From NCBI GenBank assembly GCA_026391315.1, contig JAPLDT010000009.1, forward strand, positions 124,001 through 188,000: a DNA stretch of 64,000 nucleotides, read 5' to 3'. The stretch comes from Bacteroidia bacterium (GTDB lineage Bacteria > Bacteroidota > Bacteroidia > Bacteroidales > Prolixibacteraceae). A program made the position numbers and the translations under genes. The notes below the pieces were generated by a model. It did not search any database, was not told where the DNA came from, and worked only from the letters and a program-made list of their open reading frames with translations. Positions 27,218 to 35,785 of this stretch are shown one piece after another (within the stretch, counting starts at the first letter, position 1; every line of letters starts with the position of its first letter).

Positions 27218-28432
27218 TCAGTAACTAAAAATCTCAATTTGGTTCCTGATCTCTTTCAGAAATAATGTGGCCGGACCCCCATCAATTGCCCTGTGATCGT
27301 AGGTAAGGGATAATCCGATATACGGGACGAAACCGAACAGGTTATTACCCATGTCAGCAGGACGATTGATAATCGCACATACGCCCAGAATTCCAGTTTG
27401 TGGAAGATTGATAATGGGGGTGAACATTTCAACTCCATAGTTCCCTAAATTTGAGATCGTGAAAGTGGCAGCTGTGCTTTGAAGCAGTTCGGGACTGATA
27501 CTTCCTTTTCTGCAGTCCACTGCGACGACTTTCAGTTCCTTTGATAATTTCTCCAAATCCATATCGCTGGCATTTTTTACAGCAGGAACCATCAATCCCC
27601 GGGGTGTATCAACTGCAATACCGAGGTGTACCTTGTGGAAAGTTTTGATACGGTCATCAAGAAAATGGCCGTTAGCCTCCGGAAATTTCTCAAGCGCCCT
27701 TATCACACACCAGCAAATCATGTCATTCAAGGTGATATCCTGTTGGTTTTTACCAGCGGAAATTTCGTTTTTGATCTTTTGTCTCGCCTCAAGAAGGCGG
27801 CGAACATCAGCACTCATGTGATGTGTCAGTTGTGCGGAGTTCTGCAAAGAGGAATACATTGCCTTTGCAATAAGTTTTCGTACATTACTCAATGGTTGTT
27901 CAGTGTATTCAACTCCCATTGTTTGAACAGTTTTTGCACTGCGTGCAGCATCGGATAAAATTTTTTCAATATCTCTGGTGATAATCCTGCCTTCGGGTCC
28001 TGATCCGTGTAAATTATGATAACTAAGCCCGCTCTCTCCGGCAATACGTTTTGCCTTGGGAGATATCCTGATTTTGGAATCAGGGGCATTCTGAACGATT
28101 TTCAGATCCTGAATTTCTGCAGAAGGTTGATTATTAAGAGGATTAGAGGCTACAGAAACTGTCCGATGAGGATTAAAAGAGGCTGTCGCTTCCCCGATTT
28201 CGCCTATTACTGCAACATTGGTCAGAATAGGCACTTCGGCACCCTCAACAAAAAACTGATCCAGCAGTATCCCATCGGCTGGTGATTCGAAGTCAAAAGC
28301 AGCCTTATCCGTTTCGTAGGAAAACAAAAGATCACCGACAGAAACACTATCCCCATTATTTTTAAACCATTTGGTTATAATGCAAGTCTCTACTGTTTGG
28401 CCTTGCTTTGGCATTATTACTGCTATCGCCAT
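27218..28432 (-). CDS. Dihydrolipoamide acyltransferase (E2)
   Basis: The 404-residue E2 has one N-terminal lipoyl domain with the lipoyl lysine in YETDKAAFDFESPADG (about 43), a peripheral-subunit-binding domain (RISPKAKRIAGESGLSYHNLHGSGPEGRI, about 122-150), and a catalytic domain ending with DHRAIDGGPATLFLKEI. It transfers the acyl group formed by E1 to CoA. With the E1 alpha/beta genes upstream it forms a 2-oxoacid or acetoin-dehydrogenase-type complex. No E3 (lipoamide dehydrogenase) is in the window; the cell's general E3 may serve. The fused E1 at 20145-22319 has no E2 of its own and may share this one. Confidence 0.92.
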   Translation of the reverse strand: MAIAVIMPKQGQTVETCIITKWFKNNGDSVSVGDLLFSYETDKAAFDFESPADGILLDQFFVEGAEVPILTNVAVIGEIGEATASFNPHRTVSVASNPLNNQPSAEIQDLKIVQNAPDSKIRISPKAKRIAGESGLSYHNLHGSGPEGRIITRDIEKILSDAARSAKTVQTMGVEYTEQPLSNVRKLIAKAMYSSLQNSAQLTHHMSADVRRLLEARQKIKNEISAGKNQQDITLNDMICWCVIRALEKFPEANGHFLDDRIKTFHKVHLGIAVDTPRGLMVPAVKNASDMDLEKLSKELKVVAVDCRKGSISPELLQSTAATFTISNLGNYGVEMFTPIINLPQTGILGVCAIINRPADMGNNLFGFVPYIGLSLTYDHRAIDGGPATLFLKEIRNQIEIFSY

Positions 28433-28459
28433 TTTTATTTAAGTTGTTATGTTATTCGG

Positions 28460-28827
28460 TTATTCATTTGTGCCTTTATCCTTCAAGAAATCCTTTGTTC
28501 TTTTAATAAGTTCAGGATAAGAACCGTATGGTTCAAAAGGAGGTACAAACACACAGGTAAGATTAAGATCTTTACTGTTACTTGTATTTATACATTCATG
28601 CACTACCCCTTTAACTGCATGAACAAGACTTCCTTATCAAAAAGAATATATTCATCACTTTCACGGTGTAAATGTCCGTCAGAGATACCTCCCGGAGGAA
28701 TATTTACATGCACAATAGCCACCTTCTCTTCACCTGTTGTTTCAGGAGAAATTACAAGCCTGACCTTTCTTTTGATTAGACTGCCAAACTCGGAGTACGG
28801 GAGTTTGTTTATGTCAAAAATGTCCAT
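28460..28827 (-). pseudogene. Cupin-domain gene with a -1 frame change
   Basis: From 28827 the frame encodes MDIFDINKLPYSEFG and cupin motif 1 (PPGGISDGHLHRESDEYILF), then ends at 28603. One base back the cupin continues: SLVHAVKGVVHECINTS, LTCVFVPPFEPYGSYPEL, ending KDFLKDKGTNE at 28460. The lesion is near AAGGAAGTC (about 28625-28630), where one extra G would restore GDKGSL. An intact protein would have about 122 residues. It is either a recent loss or a homopolymer read error. It sits between E1 beta and E2, inside the operon. Confidence 0.7.
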
Positions 28828-28848
28828 ATAATTTTTTTAAGCATGCTC

Positions 28849-29829
28849 CTATTTTATATACATTACCTCCTTTACCGCATCTATGATTCTATCCACAGAA
28901 GGGATCGTCAATTTCTCCAGTTTACTGCTGTATGGTATAGGCGCCTGGGCAGAGGTCACCCGCTTTATAGGTGCATCTAGCCAGTCAATCGCAAGCTCCA
29001 TGATGATAAATGCTATCTCCGCCCCGATGCCGCATACCTCATGGGCTTCATGGACAATTACTGCCCTGCCCGTTTTCTTAACGGAATTTATAATCGTTTC
29101 CTTATCCAATGGAACCAGTGTTCTGGGATCGATTATTTCTGCATCAATGCCCTGTTTTTCGAGAATTTCTGCTGCTTCCAACGCCTTTAGTACCATCCAG
29201 GAAGTCGCAATCACAGTCACATCTTTACCAGAGCGTTTGATATCGGCTTTTCCAAAGGGTATCGTGTAATCAGTATCCGGCACCTCACCCTTCGTGTTGT
29301 AGAGGACCTTGTGCTCAAAGAACAGGACAGGATTATTATCTCTGACAGCAGTTTTTAATAACCCTTTTGCGTCATAAGGAGTGGAAGGCATCACTACTTT
29401 TAATCCGGGCATATGGCAAAACAACGCTTCAAGGTTCTGAGAATGTTGTGCTCCATTACCTCTTCCGCTTCCCTGCTGGGCTCGAATAATCAGGGGGACT
29501 GTGGCTTTGCCGCCTGTCATGTAACGTACTTTAGCTGCCTGGTTAATTGTCTGGTCCATAGCGTGGAGAATGAAATCAACATACTGCATCTCAACCAGCA
29601 TCCGGGTACCTGTCAGTGCGCCTCCGACACCTGCACCGATTATAACCGCTTCTGAAATCGGCGTATTCCTAATCCGGTCATGTCCGAACTCTTCAAGGAT
29701 TCCTTTTGTGCAGCCGAAAACACCACCCATTGTTTCTACATCCTGACCCATCACGAACACATTTTGGTCTATTCGCATTTCTTCTGCAATAGCATCCCTT
29801 ATTGCCTGAGAATATTTAATTACTGTCAT
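28849..29829 (-). CDS. E1 beta subunit of a 2-oxoacid/acetoin dehydrogenase
   Basis: The 326-residue protein has the beta-subunit hallmarks MGQDVETMGGVFGCTKGILEEFG, TPISEAVIIGAGVGGALTG, RAQQGSGRGNGAQHSQNLEALF and the end YSSKLEKLTIPSVDRIIDAVKEV. With E1 alpha (start-stop gap 2 bases) it forms the TPP-dependent component. By sequence alone pyruvate and acetoin specificity cannot be separated, but the QHSQNLEALFCHMPG segment is shared with acetoin-dehydrogenase beta subunits as well as pyruvate-type ones. The operon context with sugar dehydrogenases suggests a sugar-derived oxo substrate. Confidence 0.9.
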   Translation of the reverse strand: MTVIKYSQAIRDAIAEEMRIDQNVFVMGQDVETMGGVFGCTKGILEEFGHDRIRNTPISEAVIIGAGVGGALTGTRMLVEMQYVDFILHAMDQTINQAAKVRYMTGGKATVPLIIRAQQGSGRGNGAQHSQNLEALFCHMPGLKVVMPSTPYDAKGLLKTAVRDNNPVLFFEHKVLYNTKGEVPDTDYTIPFGKADIKRSGKDVTVIATSWMVLKALEAAEILEKQGIDAEIIDPRTLVPLDKETIINSVKKTGRAVIVHEAHEVCGIGAEIAFIIMELAIDWLDAPIKRVTSAQAPIPYSSKLEKLTIPSVDRIIDAVKEVMYIK

Positions 29830-29831
29830 CT

Positions 29832-30851
29832 CTATACTTCCTCCTTTTCGTAAAAAACATCTTTGTAAAGATCTTCATCGTCAGGCCAGGGACTTTCCAT
29901 TGCAAAATGGACAGCTTTTTCTATTTCATCCTTTAATCCGGCCTCTATTTTTTCAAGCAATTCGTTGTCAGCAATGGCGCTTTCAATGATATATTTTGCC
30001 ATCCTTGCGATGGGGTCTTTCGCTTTCCACAGATCAATTTCCTCAATACTTCTGTAACCGCCTCTGGCGTAGCCATCACCAGTATAGTGACCTTCCCACC
30101 GGTATGTTTTAGCTTCAATCAGGGTCGGTCCCTGCCCATTTCTGGCCCTTTCAATTGCTGAATCCAAAACATCATATAGTTCAAGGACATCATTCCCGTC
30201 GCAGGTAATTCCAGGTATTCCGTAAGAAATTGCCCTGATGCTTACATCTTTTACCGGCATACTTTCCGCAACGCTTGTAAATACCTGATAAAGATTATTT
30301 TCACAAAGAAATATAACAGGGAGTTTCCATATAGCAGCTAAATTAAGCGACTCGTGGAAAACGCCTTCATTCGTTGCCCCCTCACCAAAGAAGCATACCG
30401 TTACACTGTCATTTTTTTTGATGATTGCATTTGTTATCCCCGCACCGACTGATATGGCAAGCCCTCCGCCCACCATACCATTTGCACCAAGATTACCCCT
30501 GGTAAAATCGGCCATATGCATACTGCCCCCTTTGCCGCCGCAATAACCGGTCTTCCTTCCAAGGAGTTCTGCCATCATCTTGTCTGTTTTACCACCTTTG
30601 GCAATACAATGTCCATGGCCCCTGTGCGTGCTGGTTATGGTGTCGGTTTCGCGCAGCAGTTCCCCTGCTGTCGCTGCGATTGCTTCCTGACCTGTATAAA
30701 TATGCATTGAGCCGGTGACCAGTCCCTGTACATAAAGCTCCTGCGCTTTTTGTTCAAAAAGCCTGATCCTCAACATCTGTTCATAGATTCTCAAGAGGCT
30801 GTTATTATCAGCCATTTGTCCCCTCTTTTTATCTGGTAATTTATCGCTCAT
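29832..30851 (-). CDS. E1 alpha subunit with GEG in place of the GDG metal motif
   Basis: The 339-residue protein resembles acetoin/pyruvate dehydrogenase E1 alpha: YTGQEAIAA, TSTHRGHGH, GGKGGSMHMAD, the TPP-binding region CFFGEGATNEGVFHES and LCENN, and EAKTYRWEGHYTGD. The usual GDG aspartate, a magnesium ligand, is glutamate here (codon GAG). Glutamate could still bind metal but changes geometry. The stop lies 2 bases before the E1 beta start. Together they feed the E2 at 27218-28432. An alternative start 12 codons in (MADNNSLLRIYEQM) is plausible. Confidence 0.9.
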   Translation of the reverse strand: MSDKLPDKKRGQMADNNSLLRIYEQMLRIRLFEQKAQELYVQGLVTGSMHIYTGQEAIAATAGELLRETDTITSTHRGHGHCIAKGGKTDKMMAELLGRKTGYCGGKGGSMHMADFTRGNLGANGMVGGGLAISVGAGITNAIIKKNDSVTVCFFGEGATNEGVFHESLNLAAIWKLPVIFLCENNLYQVFTSVAESMPVKDVSIRAISYGIPGITCDGNDVLELYDVLDSAIERARNGQGPTLIEAKTYRWEGHYTGDGYARGGYRSIEEIDLWKAKDPIARMAKYIIESAIADNELLEKIEAGLKDEIEKAVHFAMESPWPDDEDLYKDVFYEKEEV

Positions 30852-30887
30852 ATCATATTCAGTTTTGTAATTTTAATTCTGTCAATT

Positions 30888-31673
30888 TCAATCCATAAAA
30901 AGGCCTCCGTCAATATCCAGTATCTCGCCTGTGATATATCTTGCCCGTTTCTCATCAGCGAGGAAAAGTGCCCCGTAAGCGATGTCTTCCGGATAACCCA
31001 TTCCCAGGGGTACAGATTTTACAATATTCTCGCACATTTCATTATTATAGTCTCCGCCTCCGCTATCGCTTCCAAGCATTGGCGTATCGACAGGACCCGG
31101 ACTGATTGCATTTACCCTGATTCCAAATGGCGCAAGCTGTCTTGCCAAATGGATGGTCAGTGAAGATATACCCCCTTTGGAAGCCACATAATTCCCTCCC
31201 ACATTCATCCCGCCGGTCTTTGCCGCAGCTGCAGTGATATTGATAATACAGCCTTTATTGCGTTCCTTCATGCCTGGTATGACTGCTTTGGACATAAGAA
31301 AAGTACCTTTAAGGTTTACATCTAAAACCCTATCCCATTGCTCTGAGGAAATATCCTCTATCTTACCTAAAAAAATAATGCCGGCAGCATTTATTAAAAT
31401 ATCAATGACCCCATATTCTTTATTAATATGCGCAATTGCTCCCTTTATCTGAAATTCTTGCGAAACGTCAAAATCTTTTGAGGTTGCCTTTCCGTTTGAT
31501 TTTAATATTTCTTCTTCTGTATTTTTCACCTTAACCCGGTCGATGTCACAGGCAATCACAAATGCCCCTTCTAAAGCGAACATTTTGGCAATAGCCTTTC
31601 CGATACCGCTTCCGGCACCAGTCACTAGCACTACCTTCCCGTCAAAATCCTTCGGTTTTGTGTTTCCTTTCAT
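30888..31673 (-). CDS. SDR protein lacking the catalytic serine
   Basis: The 261-residue protein has TGAGSGIG (about 17-24) and a coenzyme Asp (ACDID), but NAAG instead of NNAG, and the segment that normally holds the catalytic serine reads NITAAAAKTGGMNVGG, with alanine at that place. The tyrosine and lysine are kept in NYVASKGG. The C-terminus (YITGEILDIDGGLFMD) is normal. Loss of serine usually lowers SDR activity strongly, though some members tolerate it. It lies between another SDR gene and E1 alpha in the operon. Substrate unknown. Confidence 0.85.
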   Translation of the reverse strand: MKGNTKPKDFDGKVVLVTGAGSGIGKAIAKMFALEGAFVIACDIDRVKVKNTEEEILKSNGKATSKDFDVSQEFQIKGAIAHINKEYGVIDILINAAGIIFLGKIEDISSEQWDRVLDVNLKGTFLMSKAVIPGMKERNKGCIINITAAAAKTGGMNVGGNYVASKGGISSLTIHLARQLAPFGIRVNAISPGPVDTPMLGSDSGGGDYNNEMCENIVKSVPLGMGYPEDIAYGALFLADEKRARYITGEILDIDGGLFMD

Positions 31674-31691
31674 GTTTTTTTGTTTATTACT

Positions 31692-32522
31692 TTATAGCCC
31701 CGGGACATACCCTTTCCCCAAGCGGAGTCCAATTTCACTGTAACCTTCGCTGAAAGACATCCAGGAAGTGGTACCCCCGTCTACGACTATTGTTTGGCCA
31801 ATAATATACCGTGCATCGTCTGAGGCAAGAAACACGGCAACCTTGGCAATATCAAGGGGTGTGCCGGCAAAGCCGCATGGGATCAGTTCCCCAAGCCCGC
31901 TAAGATCCATGTCCCCGGCTGCCTTGAAATGGTTCTCAACGGGTACTGCCCCCGGGGCAATGACATTGACCCGTATCCCCAGAGGGGCCAGTTCAACAGC
32001 AAGCTCACGTGAATAGGCAATGATGGCCCCTTTGGTGCCGGCATAAACTGAATGCCCTTTGCATGCACTTATACCATGTACGGAAGAAAGATTAATAACC
32101 GCTCCTCTTCCCTTTTTAATCATTGCCGGCAATATTGACTGCGTTATAAAAAACTGGCCTCTTACGTTGACGTTATAGAGCAAATCAAATTGTTCCGGGG
32201 TCACCTTTTCAAATTCAAGGGTCATGGTGATACCGGCATTATTGACCAGCACGTCAATACCCCCCAGAAATTCAATCGCTTCCAATGCGAGTCTTTGAGC
32301 CTGGCTTACATCGCTCAAATCTGCTTTTATTGCTATTCCTTTACCTCCTGCCGACCGGATTTCTTCCACTGCCGATACTGCCCCATCGGCACTATGGGCA
32401 TAATGCAGGACTACGGTAGCGCCTTGCCGGGCAAATTCCAAAGCAACCTCTCTTCCAATACCGGTTCCTGACCCGGTAACCAAAACTTTTTTCCCATACA
32501 TTTTCTTTTCTGACATTTTCAT
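31692..32522 (-). CDS. SDR family oxidoreductase (FabG-like)
   Basis: The 276-residue protein has TGSGTGIG (about 17-24), NNAG, the serine in NLSSVHG and the catalytic pair in VYAGTKGA. Absence of an acidic residue after beta-strand 2 (VVLHYAHSADGA) suggests NADP rather than NAD. The C-terminal extension after VVDGGTTSWMSF is longer than in most relatives. It is the SDR closest to the operon start, 11 bases after the mutarotase-like gene, which suggests an early oxidation step. Active site complete. Confidence 0.86.
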   Translation of the reverse strand: MKMSEKKMYGKKVLVTGSGTGIGREVALEFARQGATVVLHYAHSADGAVSAVEEIRSAGGKGIAIKADLSDVSQAQRLALEAIEFLGGIDVLVNNAGITMTLEFEKVTPEQFDLLYNVNVRGQFFITQSILPAMIKKGRGAVINLSSVHGISACKGHSVYAGTKGAIIAYSRELAVELAPLGIRVNVIAPGAVPVENHFKAAGDMDLSGLGELIPCGFAGTPLDIAKVAVFLASDDARYIIGQTIVVDGGTTSWMSFSEGYSEIGLRLGKGYVPGL

Positions 32523-32533
32523 AAGTTTGAGGT

Positions 32534-33463
32534 TTATATCTTAATTTCTATGTGCCATTTATATATTCCTGAAGCTTCAACTTTACTTACCTGACCATAT
32601 TCTTTTGCCACATCAGGCCTATCATAGCAAACCGTACAAGGTTCTATTATAATATTGTACAGGTCATCCCACCCGCCTTCGTTCATAAGAATTCCGAGAT
32701 ACGGAACTGTACCAACCGGGAACGATATTTTCAATTTATTTTTTGGATCCGGGTATTGCAGTTCACACCAACCATCTTTCAGTTTGTTGGTAAAGTAGTA
32801 TTTTTCAAAACCAAGCATATCTTTCGATCTGCAAACATCTGCCCTGTAGGTATTTCCATCCTGATTTTTAAAATGTGGCCAATTATGAAGATCACCAAAA
32901 GCACCTTTTCCATTTGTTAAAATAGTAACTGCTTGCTTGCAATCATCCGGCACTTGCACTTTTGTTCCTTCCTCAATATTTAGCATTAAATGCCCTGCCC
33001 ATAGGAATTCGAAATCGGAAGTACTGTTATTTGTTAAAGTGTAGTCTATTCGAATTAAATTTTCGTCTTTGAAATAAATATTTTTCCCAAGCTTATAGGG
33101 AAAACGTACCCCTTTCACTGATAAGCGTAGCGAGAGGTTATCTATTGAATAGTCCCAGGGCAAGGACCAAACTTCTCCATGGTCGGCCATTTCAACCCCT
33201 TTCCAGGGTTCGTTTTGATACTTACAGGTATCTATGGTCGGGAACATGTCATCATAACCACTGCATTCACTGTCTACAAATGCCCCCGAAAAAGGCTGGT
33301 CAAGATATTTTTCGTTTTTTCGCTGCAACATATATTCGTAACCGGTTTCCTTATTTATGAGTGAAGCCAGTTTACCTCCGGGATCAGGAATGAACTCTGC
33401 CCGGATTTTTGTACTTTCAAGTACAATGCTCTTCTTATTCTTATATTTTGAGAGAGCAATCAT
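32534..33463 (-). CDS. Aldose 1-epimerase-like (galactose mutarotase-fold) protein
   Basis: The 309-residue cytoplasmic protein resembles the mutarotase superfamily: PDPGGKLASLINKETGYEYM near the start, GYDDMFPTID, WAGHLMLN (histidine in the active-site region), and the final IIEPCTVCYDRP, where the glutamate fits the general base. Such proteins interconvert anomers or act on related sugars, supplying the right anomer to the sugar dehydrogenase. It is the second gene of the operon, after the GH36 gene (25-base gap). Confidence 0.75.
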   Translation of the reverse strand: MIALSKYKNKKSIVLESTKIRAEFIPDPGGKLASLINKETGYEYMLQRKNEKYLDQPFSGAFVDSECSGYDDMFPTIDTCKYQNEPWKGVEMADHGEVWSLPWDYSIDNLSLRLSVKGVRFPYKLGKNIYFKDENLIRIDYTLTNNSTSDFEFLWAGHLMLNIEEGTKVQVPDDCKQAVTILTNGKGAFGDLHNWPHFKNQDGNTYRADVCRSKDMLGFEKYYFTNKLKDGWCELQYPDPKNKLKISFPVGTVPYLGILMNEGGWDDLYNIIIEPCTVCYDRPDVAKEYGQVSKVEASGIYKWHIEIKI

Positions 33464-33488
33464 TTCTTTTTCAATTGGTTTAAATTTA

Positions 33489-35582
33489 TTACTGCGTTTT
33501 TTTATACATGATCACAAGCGATCCCGGCTTATCATTAAGGTTTAATGTAAAGCCCTTCATCAATTCTTCTCCCGTTTTCGAAATTCTTACCTGAGAATCT
33601 TCATCTATTAGTTCATAGTTTTCTTTGGGGTCTACTCCACGTAGTTGTACAGTCAGGGATTTATCATTGCAATTTTTTCTACGGAAAGCCGTAATAATGC
33701 CATCTCCCTGTTCTTGTCTGTTCAATTGGTAGGCAATCCATACGTTGTCCTGTAACATGGATTCAGTACCGGTCAATGGATAGTAATCACCGTAATAATA
33801 TGGACGCAAACGTTTAAAATCCAGAAAATATTTTTGTAATTCTTTCATAGAATGCAACTTGCTATTTATATCCCAATTGATTACCATCGAGCTGCTCATA
33901 TTTGAACGAAAATGATACGGTGTTATATTAAAATTACCGGTTCCATGAAGCGGAAGATAAAAATTCAGTCCGTAGGTGTGGTTTTGCGAGCCGTCAGGTT
34001 CACCATATTGGTAATCTGTTCGCCACAGCGGGGAACTCCTCGAGATAGTCTCCAAATCAATCCGTCGTCCGCCACTTGAACAATTATCGATAATAAGATG
34101 AGGGAAACGAACCAGTAAGCTGTCCCAGAAAGCATATAAACCTTCAATATGCCTGATCTCAGAAATCCCGGTACGATCAGGCTTGTCATTTGCTTTCCAA
34201 TAGGGCATTGGATCAAAGTTGAAATCCTGGCGATAATAGTCGACACCTTCCTTCTTAAGAAAATCAGAAATATAGTTAGTCAGCCATAATCGGGCTTCGT
34301 TATTACCAAGATTAAAAAGGGCATTGTCTTTACCTGAAAGATTGAGCAACCATTCAGGATTTTTGTCTGCAAATTGAGTATTTTTGGTAACCCGCTCAGG
34401 TTCGAACCACAACAGAAATTTGGCTCCAACTTTATGAGCCGCATCTGTAACCGGTTTTAGACCGTTGGGGAAATTTTCGATGTTGGGCGTCCAGTTACCA
34501 ACCTTCCACCAGGCTCCATTACAAGCATACCAACCTGCGTCGAGCCAGAATACTTCAGGAACAATATTAAATTGCTGATGGCGATTAATCATTGCAACAG
34601 AAAAAGATTCAGTGGCACAGGTATGTTCGTTACACGGAGGAGGTCCTTCGCGGGCAAGAAAAGTCGAAAATGGCAATTCTACATGCTTCCCATCAATCTT
34701 GCGTGTATGATGGACTAGAACAAACTGTCTGAACTGATTATGACCAACCATACGGTCTTTCCCTTTCCAAAAAAGGAGGCAAATTTTGGGCGAGCGAATT
34801 TCTTCTTTCGGATAAAGGGCCAATTGCATTTTTTCCATGCCCGATTTCAGTGAGACTGTTTTTTCGTTAGCCTGCAAAACATCGGCATACCATTTGCCGG
34901 TCCATCCCACAGCGACCATTATTCCCTGCTGACCGGGTGTTTCTATGTTGAAAAAAGGGAAAGCTGTATTGTCGGATGAACGTCCTCCAGCCGGGGTCAT
35001 GTAGATATTTTTCCCTATCTGCAAAGTCTCATCAATTGGTTGAAAATCATTCATTTTCGCATCACTTCCTTTGGCATGGTGAAGTATGAAGCTTCCTTTT
35101 TCTTTCGAGATAAAGGAATAGTCTATAACAGCTGCCCTTTCAATTAATGGCGAATTCCTTTCTGAATTGTTTGTCAATTTAAGAACCCACTCAACAGCCT
35201 GGAAATCATTAAATAGAGTAACATTGCACTTTACAACAAGACCACTCTGTTTATCTGAGTAAGTGTAAATATCCTCTTCCACGTTTGGATCAGTCGATTT
35301 TATCTTTTCAGCGCTATACTGCCAGTCTTTGATAAAGCTTTCTGAGCTTTTCCCTCCATAAACAAATGAAAACGGAGGTATCTTACCCTTGGCAAAATGT
35401 TGTTTAACCCATTGATGCACCTCAATACCATTGGGCGATACATTCGGTTTAGGGAAACCATTTGCTTTATACTGACTCATAAACAGGATAAACAGAATCA
35501 ACATTAAGATGCTCTTTTTAAAATACATACCTACTTTTATCACACTAATTTTCATGTTAATAATTTGTTTTTTAGTTAACAT
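33489..35582 (-). CDS. Secreted alpha-galactosidase-type GH36 enzyme
   Basis: The protein has up to 697 residues; starts at 35582, 35555 or 35528 are possible, the last giving a compact signal peptide MYFKKSILMLILFILFMSQ. Clan GH-D landmarks are present: VFWLDAGWYAC, LWFEPERV, the nucleophile aspartate in VDYYRQDFNFDP, and the acid/base region CSSGGRRIDLETISRSSPLWRTD. The enzyme would release terminal alpha-galactose or an alpha-linked relative outside the inner membrane. It is the first gene of the catabolic operon and diverges from the GntR/FCD regulator, so it is likely the most strongly induced gene. A paralogue is at 44450-46537. Confidence 0.85.
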   Translation of the reverse strand: MLTKKQIINMKISVIKVGMYFKKSILMLILFILFMSQYKANGFPKPNVSPNGIEVHQWVKQHFAKGKIPPFSFVYGGKSSESFIKDWQYSAEKIKSTDPNVEEDIYTYSDKQSGLVVKCNVTLFNDFQAVEWVLKLTNNSERNSPLIERAAVIDYSFISKEKGSFILHHAKGSDAKMNDFQPIDETLQIGKNIYMTPAGGRSSDNTAFPFFNIETPGQQGIMVAVGWTGKWYADVLQANEKTVSLKSGMEKMQLALYPKEEIRSPKICLLFWKGKDRMVGHNQFRQFVLVHHTRKIDGKHVELPFSTFLAREGPPPCNEHTCATESFSVAMINRHQQFNIVPEVFWLDAGWYACNGAWWKVGNWTPNIENFPNGLKPVTDAAHKVGAKFLLWFEPERVTKNTQFADKNPEWLLNLSGKDNALFNLGNNEARLWLTNYISDFLKKEGVDYYRQDFNFDPMPYWKANDKPDRTGISEIRHIEGLYAFWDSLLVRFPHLIIDNCSSGGRRIDLETISRSSPLWRTDYQYGEPDGSQNHTYGLNFYLPLHGTGNFNITPYHFRSNMSSSMVINWDINSKLHSMKELQKYFLDFKRLRPYYYGDYYPLTGTESMLQDNVWIAYQLNRQEQGDGIITAFRRKNCNDKSLTVQLRGVDPKENYELIDEDSQVRISKTGEELMKGFTLNLNDKPGSLVIMYKKTQ

Positions 35583-35785
35583 ATGAAACTCCCAAAAATT
35601 ACATTCTACAAATAATTTTTCTGCAAGCGAAGACTATTGTTGTACTGATTTGTCAGATTTTGTTTTATATGTTGGCTGATTTGACTGTTTTTGTATACAA
35701 TAATACAAATAAAATATGTAATATTAAATTATTTATATTAATTTGTACACATAAACTCATAATTTTTTACATATTTTTGTATTCG
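35583..35785. promoter_or_regulatory. Divergent control region with GntR-type operator candidates
   Basis: The region between the catabolic operon and the GntR gene holds a perfect palindrome TTGTATACAA (35691-35700) and a related half-site TTGTACAC (35743-35750). FCD-type GntR regulators bind short palindromes of this spacing, so these are candidate operators. TATTTTTG at 35772-35779 matches the Bacteroidota -7 box but lies only 6 bases before the chosen ATG. Confidence 0.4.

Noticed and set aside
35660-35785. Upstream extension of the GntR gene by 42 codons
   Set aside because: Phe/Ile-rich translation of AT-rich control DNA; the winged helix starts after 35786.
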